Below the pieces are notes generated by a model, which saw only the letters and a list, made by a program, of their open reading frames with translations, searched no databases and was not told the DNA's origin. Positions 1 through 10,800 of a stretch of 64,000 bases of DNA are shown in pieces. The stretch is from NCBI GenBank assembly GCA_039707655.1, contig CM077671.1, positions 367,128,720-367,192,719 on the forward strand, written 5' to 3'. The DNA comes from Elymus sibiricus (taxonomy: Eukaryota; Streptophyta; Magnoliopsida; Poales; Poaceae). Position numbers and translations under genes: made by a program. Numbering within the stretch: position 1 is the stretch's first letter; each line of letters starts with the position of its first letter.

Positions 1-1300
1 GTTTCCCCTATTTGTACTCTGCTTGCCTTTGCGCTTTATTGATTGGATTGATAATGAAGAGCTAGAACAACGGACATCATAATAGAAAGGTAAAATGCAT
101 TCGTTAATTGCTTCAAAAGTTAATAATGGAGATGCTGGCGTATCAGTTGCATGACTAACAATAGACATCATATTTTTTTCGTGGTAATGCACAAGATTCA
201 TCTGTATGTTATAACATGGCAATGGCTTAGGAGACATCAGATCTTCCTTCTTGGCTCAGGGGGGCTCACAGGCGGCACACATCTCCTTCCCCTTTATGGC
301 CGTGGCGGATTGGCATGAACACGAGGAGGGGAGGGGATCAGGGCGGGGAGTGGGGTGGTTGGCTTGGGATTCGTCCTTGGTGGTCCATGGGGAAGTATAG
401 TGTGAAGGAGAGATGGCTCCATGGAAAAGGTGAGGTGGCGTCACCTAGTTTTAAAGGAGAGGTCCCTAACGAGAAATGTCCCGCTACAGCGGGAAACCTA
501 GTGGAAACGGAGGGTCCATCGGAAAAATGGTAGGGTGCATCCTAGGTGGGTTTTTGTGTTGGGAACGCGTGTTGGAGATAACATGATGGATAATCTGGAT
601 AGCCACATTTCTCCCCCCACATATGGGATGGATTTGGGGGAGCCTGTTGGGTGCCTGTTTCATGTGTGAATCCGCCCTGACGGAGTAATGAGCTTCGACC
701 TTGAAAATGGCCTTAATCGTTTACATTGTTGCCCGTAACAACGCACAGACGTTTCACTAGTGATTTATAGGTTCAGACTTGCACGTGATACTGAAAAACA
801 ACATTGCATCAGTGAAAGGGGGCGCTGTGGGTTGAGCCGAGGAGAAAGAATAATCAGATGATATTTTATAGGATGGTTCAATGGATATTTGCTTACAGAG
901 AAAGGGTAAGTGTATAGGTGAAGGGGCGACACTTCGTCACACAAAATCATTGGATGGCTCCAAACCAAACAGATGGAAACGCTAAAGCAAAACCAGCAGT
1001 AAATCAAAGCACATAGCTAACCACTTCTCAATCTCTGGTAAGCCACCAAGGAGCTCCAAAATTTTGTGAAACACGCTGGCTTTACCGGTTTAAGTTTGTT
1101 ATTATTAAATCGCGGACTATTGCCACGAGGTTACGTTGATCCAGTGACGGATCCAGGACCCTGACGGGGGACCTGGGTCCTGGGCTCGGGGCATGGAAAA
1201 TACATACTCCCTACTATGACAGCTTGATGCGTAACACGCCCTTGTTTTTTTTTTTTTTAACTAGTGTTTTGAACAGACTTTTTTTTAAGGCAATAAAGCA
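1..1300. other. Gene-free region upstream of PAD1
   Basis: No open frame here resembles a known protein and none shows a convincing exon structure. Around 1143-1160 there is a short stretch (ccagtgacggatccagga) resembling the terminal motif of plant hAT elements; no matching second end was found. The last part, roughly 1200-1300, is the likely core promoter zone of the proteasome gene. Everything else is unassigned. Confidence 0.5.
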
Positions 1301-1303
1301 ATC

Positions 1304-1477
1304 GGCCCATACCATTACACATAGGCCTTCTTCTTCTCTCCCAAGTAAACACCGAAGCCCAAACCGAAACACCACTTCTCCCCCAAAGCCGCCGAGCTTG
1401 CCTGCGCGCACACAATCGAGCAACCCAGCCAAGGCACGACCACCTCCGCCACCCGGGAAGCCCAGACCAAACCCTAA
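1304..1477 (+). promoter_or_regulatory. Proteasome gene promoter/5' leader with UP1-like site and telo-box
   Basis: GGCCCA at 1304-1309 fits the UP1/site-II type element, and AAACCCTAA at 1469-1477 is a plant telo-box. This pair is known from promoters and leaders of plant housekeeping growth genes, including ribosomal protein genes. Both lie just upstream of the start at 1505. The motifs are seen; the regulatory role is inferred from family knowledge. The transcription start is not defined by the sequence alone. Confidence 0.45.
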
Positions 1478-1504
1478 GTAAGCCCCAGCGACCGGCCGCC
1501 GGCG

Positions 1505-4500
1505 ATGGCCCGCTACGACCGCGCGATCACCGTCTTCTCCCCCGACGGCCACCTCTTCCAGGTCGAGTACGCCCTCGAGGCCGTCCGCAAGGGCAACGCC
1601 GCCGTCGGCGTCCGCGGCACCGACACCGTCGTCCTCGGCGTCGAGAAGAAGTCCACCCCCAAGCTCCAGGACTCCAGGTACCTTCAAATCCCCTTCCCCC
1701 TCTCGCTCCTCCCCCCTCCCCCTTCGCCTTCCGGCCCACAGATCTCATCTCGTCGGCTCCGCAGGTCCGTGCGGAAGATCGCGAGCCTGGACACGCACGT
1801 CGCGCTGGCGTGCGCGGGGCTCAAGGCGGACGCGCGGGTGCTCATCAACCGCGCCCGCGTCGAGTGCCAGAGCCACCGCCTCACCGTCGAGGACCCCGTC
1901 ACCGTCGAGTACATCACCCGCTACATCGCCGGCCTGCAGCAGAAGTACACCCAGAGCGGCGGAGTCCGCCCCTTCGGCCTCTCCACCCTCATCGTCGGCT
2001 TCGATCCGTACACGGACAAGCCCGCCCTGTACCAGACCGACCCCTCCGGCACCTTCTCCGCCTGGAAGGCCAACGCCACCGGGAGGAACTCCAACTCCAT
2101 GAGGGAGTTCCTGGAGAAGAACTACAAGGACACCTCCGGCAAGGAGACCATCAAGCTCACCATCCGAGCCCTTCTAGAGGTAATTATGCTGCAATTGCTT
2201 CTCACTAGTTTTATATGCAACAGAATATATCTCAAGTTGTACTACAGATTTTGCCAAATTGCTTGATTCATCATTTATGAAGGTCACATCTTACCATAGG
2301 CTTGTAGAACGTACTTAACATGCTCCGGGAATGAACCTTGGTAGTAGCACACAATAAGCCTTGGTTTCTACTCCCTCCGTAAAGAAATATAAGAGCGTTT
2401 AAATCACAAAAGTAGTACCTTTCTTCATCTGATGTTGGGTGGTTTAATGGATTCATGGTTACTCTGATTATTTCTGATGCTGGTGATCCTAGCAAGATCC
2501 AGGTCAAGTAGCTCGTTAGCGGTAAATGTGTTCAGCTAACTGGATACTGATTAAGTGCACAAGTATATGAGTTGCCTTTGGAAATACGACAGTGAATGAA
2601 ATAGTTTATATTTTCATTACTCAACTAAGGATTTGCTTGATCTTTTTCATTCCATAATATGAGTATTGCTTCAAACAAAAGTTAATAGCAACTGGACAGC
2701 AGACATGCCAAACTAATGCTTAAAAGCACTGGGGTGTACTGAGTGAACTGTAAGTTCTTGCTTGCCACTCATAGGTGTGTTAGTTTTCTTTGTCGTAGCA
2801 ATCTTTACATCTGATGGAATGGAGATGAAAATGAGGAATTGTGACAGGTACTTATGACGAGGCATTTACATAGTTACTCCTGGTGCAGCTTTTTTTAGTT
2901 GTGCCGAGAAGCTTGTTTAGGCCTTTGTGAATACTGAATTTACCACTGTCTGATTCACTCCATTCTATATAGGAAGCATTAATTTATCAAGCACAGTATT
3001 TGAGGTGCCATTGGAAATATGATGATGCGTAGAATCTCTTATTCTCTTGTATACTTAGATTTACTTGATCTTTGTCATGCCACAATAGGAGTATAGCTTC
3101 AAACTAAATTAGCAACTGGGGGCAGACTTGCCAAACAAATGCTGAAAAGTACTGGTGGGTGTTGGCTGCTGAGTAAACTGAAAGGCCTTGCTTGCCACTC
3201 ATAGATGTGGTGTTTTCTTTGTCGTAGCATTCTTATGTTCAGTGGAATGGAGGTGAAAATGAGGAATTGTGACAGGTACTTATGACGAGGCATTTACATA
3301 GCTACTCCTGGTGCAGCTTTTTTTAGTTGTGCCGAGAAGCTTGTTTAGGCCTCTGTGAATACTGAATTTTCCATTGTCTGATTCACTCCATTCTGTATAG
3401 CAAGGATTAACTTATCAAGTATACAATATTTGAGGTGCCTTTGGAAATATGATGATGCGTAGAATCTCTTATTCTCTTATATACCTAGATTTACTTGATC
3501 TTTGTCATGCCACAATAGGAGTATAGCTTCAAACTAAATTAGCAACTGGGGGCAGACTTGCCAAACAAATGCTGAAAAGTACTGGTGGGTGTTGGCTGCT
3601 GAGTAAACTGAAAGGCCTTGCTTGCCACTCATAGATGTGGTGTTTTCTTTGTCGTAGCATTCTTATGTTCAGTGGAATGGAGGTGAAAATGAGGAATTGT
3701 GACAGGTACTTATGACGAGGCATTTACATAGCTACTCCTGGTGCAGCTTTTTTTAGTTGTGCCGAGAAGCTTGTTTAGGCCTCTGTGAATACTGAATTTA
3801 CCATTGTCTGATTCACTCCATTCTGTATAGCAAGGATTAACTTATCAAGTATACAATATTTGAGGTGCCTTTGGAAATATGATGATGCGTAGAATCTCTT
3901 ATTCTCTTATATACCTAGATTTACTTGATCTTTGTCATGCCACAATAGGAGTATAGCTTCAAACTAAATTAGCAACTGGGGGCAGACTTGCCAAACAAAT
4001 GCTGAAAAGTACTGGTGGGTGTTGGCTGCTGAGTAAACTGAAAGGCCTTGCTTGCAACTCGTATAACTAGAAGTGGTGTTTTCTTTGTCGTAGCATTCTT
4101 ATGGTTAGTGGAATGGAGGTGAAAATGATGAATTGTGACAGGTACTTATGACGAGGCATTTACATAGCTACTCCTGGTGCAGCTCCTTTTAGTTGTGCCG
4201 AGAAGCATGCTTAGGCCTCTGTGAATATTGAATTTACCATTGTCTGATTCACTCCATTCTATTAAGAAAGTTACAACTTAAGTTGAGTTCCTAATTGAGC
4301 AAATGTGGGGCTTTCTATCTACCCCTGTTTCCTGGATGTTATGCAACTCGAAATCTATCATGCAATTGTCAGATGTCTGTGGTCCATCCTCTGGCTTACT
4401 CTCTGTATCAAGAGAGTATATACGCATAGCCCCAAATTTAATGAGTGTTTGTTTGAAATATCTTTATAGCAGAATCTTGGGAATGATGTTAATCAAGCAT

Positions 4501-5235
4501 TTCCTTTTAAATTTGCACCTCGAAAATACCACTCTCCTTTCATCAGTTCGCTAGCTACTTCTTTATTTACTATGTCAGCGAGATCAGTTTGTATCGTTTG
4601 CCATATTTATGTGCAACATAGATCACATCTGTGCCTTAAACTTTGCAACATTTCTGAATAACAGTTCTCTGCTGCCATGTGATTCCATGAGTATGCCTGA
4701 TGTGCTGTTAATACCAATTCATCTTCATGGATCTGGAACTTGTGCGGTTATACCAAGCGTACATGCTGAATTTTGTATGTGTACTACTAGAACATATAAT
4801 GTCCAGCATCTAAATTCTTTATAGGGACGGTATTTAGTTGCAATTTGACTGTCAGCATCAATTTATCTATGCTAGAATGGTGTTTAAGTTGCAGGATCCA
4901 AATGGAATTGCTTGATCTTTTTCCTAGTGTCCTTGACACTAACCTTATCCTTTCTATTTGTCAAAATAAAATGTTATGAACATCAGACCATGTGATGTGC
5001 ATTATGACTTCAGTTTATCCCTTTTAGTTTTGTTTTTCCTTCTCAAGCACTAATAGATGACAAAACTTTTCAGGTTGTGGAGAGTGGTGGGAAGAACATT
5101 GAGATTGCAGTGATGACAAAGAAGGATGGCCTTCGGCAACTCGAGGAGACTGAAATCGATGAATATGTTGCCGAGATCGAGGCAGAGAAGGCCGCGGCTG
5201 AGGCTGCAAAGAAGAGCGGCCCGAAGGACACCTAA
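1505..5235 (+). CDS. PAD1: 20S proteasome subunit alpha type-7 (three exons)
   Basis: CDS is join(1505..1677, 1765..2179, 5074..5235), 750 nt, 249 residues, the usual length for plant alpha-7. All introns are GT-AG: 87 bp and 2894 bp. The N-terminus carries the alpha-type signature ([20 protein letters not shown], residues 4-23), followed by the conserved alpha core ([20 protein letters not shown] across the first splice; [14 protein letters not shown] in exon 2). Exon 3 supplies residues 197-249 and the charged tail ending KKSGPKDT. Alpha subunits form the outer rings of the 20S core and gate substrate entry; they lack the N-terminal threonine of active beta subunits, as here. The start is the first ATG after a GC-rich leader and matches the family N-terminus. 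Reading through the second splice site gives a false 253-aa frame ending at 2266. The long intron 2 is inflated by a tandem repeat. The frame is intact, so the gene is probably functional. Confidence 0.95.
2370..2412. mobile_element. Stowaway-type MITE remnant in PAD1 intron 2
   Basis: The segment begins ctccctccgtaaagaaatat and continues with the AT-rich stem expected of a Triticeae Stowaway/Mariner MITE. Only one terminal repeat is visible; no inverted partner was found nearby, so this is a truncated relic. Confidence 0.5.
2558..4262. repeat. Four-copy ~430-bp tandem repeat within PAD1 intron 2
   Basis: The marker gacaggtacttatgacgagg occurs at 2843, 3271, 3701 and 4137, giving spacings of 428, 430 and 436 bp. 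Copies 2 and 3 are almost identical over long stretches (for example 3099-3293 against 3529-3723), while the first and last copies are more diverged. It does not look like a known transposon, having no terminal inverted repeats or poly(A). It accounts for more than half of the intron. Confidence 0.9.
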
Positions 5236-7390
5236 TTACTGGATGCGCTATATCTTCCTTCTGTGTCAGCCGAAACCTTCTAGTGTGCCGCCTGTTACGT
5301 TCCATAACTTTCTTTAAACTGCTTTAACAAGACACTGAAGTCATTCGTAAATGAATTGCCTTGTTTTCTTGATGGCTCATGGCCCAGGGATTTCGTTTTG
5401 CCTTTCCAGCGTTTGAAATCTGCGCAGATTTATTTATTCGTCATCTGCTCCTCGCGTATCCGCAGATTGTTAACCAGATGACCGGCAAACCCTAGTTTCT
5501 GAAGCTGTGCTTGCCATGCCATATGGGCTCACATATTAAATCGCACTGGATATTGCTGGCGTTTGTTGCAATGTCAATTCACTTTGGGTCCCGATGATGT
5601 CAACTGAGAATGCTCGTGCTTTCTTGGTATTCTTGGTATGCCACTTCGCTTTGGTTCATGATAATCTCATCTGATAATCTATGCTGTTGCTTTCGTCCCC
5701 GCCATGGTATGCGATTACAAATTGTACCACTTTGCTCTATTCTTTTGTGTGATGATGATACATGAGCTGAGGTGCCCTGTTACACGCCAGAGGCCCTATT
5801 ATCGTTGAATTTTTATCCCTGTTGGCCACTTGCAAAACCTAAGAGAATTTTTATTACCTGCCAATATGCCTTTGCTTTGTTTATTTGTGCACATCTGGCA
5901 AGCACCTCCACCCGCACTACTTTTTGGCTGTTCATTCAAATCTGACCGGTGGCACTGCACTATTTTGAAAACCGGCCGCATATGCGTGCACGTGCACGGC
6001 CGTATATTAAGCGTGCACACGAGACATCAGCAAAGCGGTCAGGCGTGCACACATATGCTAATGCCAGTGAACAAAAACAGTTGGTCACCTCAACTGCGAC
6101 GGACACAAACTCTTTTCCTATCTTTTTGTTGATTCAAGGCTTTACTCTCCGCCACTTCCTTTTTCTCCCCATCTATTTGGCTCTCCCAATTTATTATTAT
6201 AGAAAAGGAAAGGCTTGAGGACCCCATGAGAATCGGCTCTCTGCCCCTTCCTTCTATTTTTTTTTCTATTTGGCTTTCTCAATATGGAAAAGAAAATATG
6301 GAGGTCCATGTGAGAAAATGGCCCTCCTTCTCCGTCTTGGCTAGAGTGAGCTCACACTGGCCGCGAGGGAAAAAAGCCCCCGACCTCTAACTATTTTCCC
6401 CTTCATTTTAAAATAAATGTCGTGGTTTTAGTTAGCAGTAATTTTTAATTTTTGATTTCTTCAAGTTGACGTCAAATTGGAGCTTTTTTGGGGGGGAGTC
6501 CAGACGTCCTCCTAGCCCACTGTTAGGTGAACCACATCTCTCCATAACCCATGTGTCCCACTCACATCATTTTCCTCTCGGTTTGTCTGGCCCATCGTTA
6601 GTTATAGCCCACTATCCAATTCTGATGACTACAGTTGGGCGTTGTTCGATGTCGTCTGTTTGGCGACCCTCTAGGGTTGCCCTACGTTGTTAAAATTCTC
6701 TCTTAGATTCATCATTCATGATCATTTTTGTGTCGTGTTGATTTATTTCTTGAACATCATTCAAGTGTGATGCATATATAGGGTTCCATCGCAATTTTGC
6801 CGAGCGCTATCACCTCTTTCATTGCATTGGATCTGGTTTCGTCTAATTATAACAATTTGGGCAAAATGCCTAATCTATTCTCGTATTGTACATACACATT
6901 CATCATTTTTGGCATGTGACGCATCGTGTACTCTCATTATTTCATGTCAACTCTTGCTTCGTGGTTCGACAACTACATTGCCCCGAATCAACACATAACC
7001 CCTAGAGATCGAAGGCCCCTTGGACAAATATTATAGGTGGTCAAGGACGAATGTATCAAACCCCAAATGTACTCTTCCGGCACAACGATACCTTGCTAAC
7101 CTTCGGTAAAACCTCTAAGCCACAGACACGCTACCTTCATCCAAACCATGGGGGCGTTCCACAAACCGTGTGCTAAGCTCTCCCATGGTGGAGTAGTACG
7201 GGCACGACACGGCCCTACTTCTTCGACGGCAACGGAGTCGAGAGGGCGGGGCTAGGTTGCTTCTTATGTTTAAGCCCAGGGGCCTTTATGCGTCACACAG
7301 AAGGCCATAGATGTAAACTGTATTTCTTTCAAGGTCCTCGCTGTAATACCTGCGGCGTACTCCGTCTGCTTCTGGGCCCTTCGCGGTGGA
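5236..7390 (+). other. PAD1 3' UTR and intergenic region to the PAT1 homologue
   Basis: The first few hundred bases are the 3' UTR and downstream flank of PAD1; they are recognisable because a decayed copy recurs at 14.28-14.78 kb. From about 5.8 to 7.39 kb no gene is visible. A diverged tandem duplication of ~90 bp lies at 6170-6340, both units beginning ctatttggct and ending in a C/T-rich tract. Confidence 0.55.
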
Positions 7391-7888
7391 AAAAAAAGAA
7401 AAGAGAGAAAAGCCACGATTGATAACGAGCACAACCTGCTTCTACCGTTCCACGACGACGTCTCCCAATCTCCTCCTCTTCCCACCATCCCCCGCCGCCG
7501 GCCGAGCCCTCCAGCGGCCCGCGCCGCCGTCGCCGCCGCCGCCGCCCGTCCCTTCCGCCCGCCCTCCTCCCGCGGAACCGCGACGGCTCGGAGTCCCCCC
7601 CTCCTCCTCCCCCGCGTCCCCTCGGCTCTATTGGCTCGGAGCGGACGGGAGATCCGTCCAGGCTGTGTTGGTAAGGAAGCCCTAGCGCGGCTCTTCTGGG
7701 GTTTCTGTCCCTCGTGTTTTCCTCTACTGCCAGCAAATCGAACTCGACCCGTTCTCGCTCCATGCAGCTAGCCACGGATTTGCTCGCCGCCGCGCCTCGT
7801 GCTAGCGGAGCCCCTTCACGGTTCGGCTCGGCTCTTCGAGATCTCAGCTGTTTTCCAGGAATTTTGGGGGTTCAGGAACCCCCGCGCC
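7391..7888 (+). promoter_or_regulatory. GC-rich promoter/5' UTR of the PAT1 homologue
   Basis: Base composition shifts here to C/G-rich with many CCG/CCT triplets, as in leaders of grass housekeeping genes. It ends at the ATG at 7889. No unambiguous TATA box was found. The open frame at 7386-7685 is Pro/Ser/Arg-rich triplet noise in this leader. Confidence 0.45.
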
Positions 7889-10800
7889 ATGGAGCCAGGT
7901 GACGAGTCAGTTTTGTTTTCAATTACTTTATTGAGATTCCCCTTATGAAAGTAGAATGTTCAGAGGGATTAGCTTGTGATAATGATGATTAGATTGAACC
8001 AAGCTTTTTTATTTTTATTTTTTGAAAAGTAATACTGATAAAGCTCATTTTGAAAAAAGATTCTACCATGTTATTCTCTGGGATACGGAGCTAATTTTGT
8101 TAATCGTTGGCCATGCTTGTGAGTTAAGCTAATGTCACCTGCTGGAATTAGTCCTGGTGCGGTGATACCCACCGTGTTTTGGGTTAGCTCTGCGGTGGAG
8201 CAAGCAAATCACTAAAGCTTGTCGTAATTTGTTCTAAGAATTCTTCTGTTCCCACGCTTCCATGGGTAGCAGAAAATCTGAATTATACTCCCTGCATTTA
8301 TCTTTTAGAGTACGCCTAGTTTGTCAAAACTATTGTAAAACCACATTAGTTTAAGAAGGGGGATTATATCACGCAAGTAGGTGCTTCTCACTGAAGCACC
8401 GCAGTTCGGCACCTCTGCTTCTCTTCTGCAACGGGTTAACCTTCTGTTCCCACGCTTTTACGGGTAGCGAAAATCTGCGGCATTGATTGAATTCAATCAC
8501 AGTGGTGGGATGAACTTACTTATATCTACATTTGCTGTTTCAATTGCTTCTTTTGGTGATAGCCTAACTTCTGCATGATGTATATGACTAACATCTCACA
8601 ACAGTGTTCTATTGCGGAGCCCACCTGTATCTGCTTTAGGCTCAGGCTGCGGTTACTGAACTGTGCTGTGCTTATTTAATAATCTTCTGTAGCAATTTAA
8701 GCCATAATAAAAGTATTAATAGAGGGTAGAAGAAACACTAAAACAGGTAAAAGCTAGTTAACGGGTTATCACAATCCACGGCAATGCCAATTGCAGCCTT
8801 AGTCTAACACTGTTCTCATTGAATGTTCTCGATATAGAATTTTTATATTGCTTTCTTCTCCCATAGCATCCGTTATTGTTACTTGGTTCTGACATTATCC
8901 CTGTGCAGGTGATACCAAATTTGATGCATCACAGTATGCTTTCTTTGGTTACAATGTCTTGGAGGAGGTTGAGCTAGGTGGATTGGATGATGATGATGCT
9001 GGTGATGCTGGTTTTGTTGGGCCTGGTGACGAAGAATACACTCCTATTTATGGAAGGGATATGTTGGAGGTAAAATATATGATAGATTTGGACATCTCTT
9101 CTGTTTTGACGTGACCACCATTGTGCACCTTCTGGTCCTTCCTTTCAAAACATAAAATAAAATCCACAGTGAATAGGCGTTATGTTTGTGAGATGATGTG
9201 TCAAATAGGTAACTTGTGCATTGGGATAGCATTGTGAGCTTCCTTTTATTATAGTAGAAGGTTGCAAACTCCCTGTGGACTGCAGAGCACGAGGAGAGTT
9301 TCTCTTAGAAATTATCTTAATTTTGATCAATCTGTTCTAGCCCTTGTTTTCAAGTTTGGTTTATGCCATCAGGAACTTAGTAGAGATGCAAAGTATGCAA
9401 CCAATTTTATTATAGTTATACACCCGCAATGTTGTATGGCGCTGAGTGTTGGCCGACTAAAAGGCGACATGTGCAACAGTTAGGTGTGGCGGAGATGCGC
9501 ATGTTGAGATGGATGTGTGGCCACACAAGGAAGGACCGAATCCGGAATGATGATATACGAGATAGAGTTGGGGTAGCGCCAATTGAAGAGAAGCTTGTCC
9601 AACATCGTCTGAGATGGTTTGGACATATTCAGCGCAGCCCTCCAGAAGCCCCAGTGCATAGCGGACAGCTAAAGCATGCTGATAATGTCAAAAGAGGCCG
9701 GGGTAGACCGAACTTGACATGGGAAGAGTCCGTAAAGAGAGATCTGAAGGATTGGAGCATCACCAAAGAACTAGCCATGGACATGGGTGCGTGGAAGCTT
9801 GCTATCCATGTGCCAGAACCATGAGTTGGTCGCGAGATCTTATGGGTTTCACCTCTAGCCTACCCCAACTTGTTTGGGACTAAAGGCTTTGTTGTTGTTG
9901 TTGTTGTTGTTGTATACACACGCGACCAAATAGGAAAATAGGAATATACATTGTTATGTAAACTGGGAAAGCCGGCATTGTCTCTTGTTATTGCAACTGT
10001 TTCCGTGTATGTTGGTCGAAAGCCTGGTAAAGAATGTAGTCAATTGTATTTTAGGGTTAGTACTTAGTAATGCTATCATGTATTCAGAAAAGTTCCGCTT
10101 AAACTGAGGAAGTTGACGTATCTAATTTGGAACTATTAGTTATTAACTCTGTAAAGTGCATACAGCTATGGTTGGAAATCCTCCTTACATATCCTGGAAA
10201 AATTAGAAAGCTTACGTTGAATGCACTATGCGGGAGGTAGTCCTAACTGTACACAAGCAAGTTTTAGTTATGACTTCAGGTAGGAACCGTTACACCTTTT
10301 GTGTCTACTGTGTGCTTCATTCCCTTCAGTTTTTGTTTTGTTTTCACTCACAGTTGGATCCCAAACAGGCATTTAGGAACGATTTCAGAATGCTGTCCCA
10401 CTGAATTTCTGATCACCTTAAAAGATTGCAAAAGTATTTCTTTTTTCTGTTGTATAGGAAGATCAACAGCTCATTGGTCAAGCTTTGCTTCTGCAGGACG
10501 GAGGTGTAGGTTCATTTACTGGTGTTGATGATCTTGCCGGGGCATTCTCAAAGGTTTGATTTCTTTGGTACATAGTTCCATTAAGATTATTGGATGTATA
10601 TTATAAGATTATACTAATATAGTCACATGAGCTCTCACTTGTTTTACCAAAATTAACGTGTAACTTATTTGCACAGTTTCCCTGTTTCATTTGTTCCTGT
10701 TTAACGTGTAACTAATTTGCATGGTTGCCCTGTTTCATTTGTTCCTGTTTGACTGGTGAGGCTGATTTATTTATTTACAATTTCAGCTGTCCAGAACTGT

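Noticed and set aside
1505..2266. A single 253-aa proteasome-like open frame
   Set aside because: It reads through intron 1 and past the exon 2 donor at 2180; the true product is spliced and 249 aa.
7329..7775. 148-aa minus-strand Arg/Gly-rich frame
   Set aside because: It is the shadow of the C-rich PAT1H leader; no domain and no exon signals.
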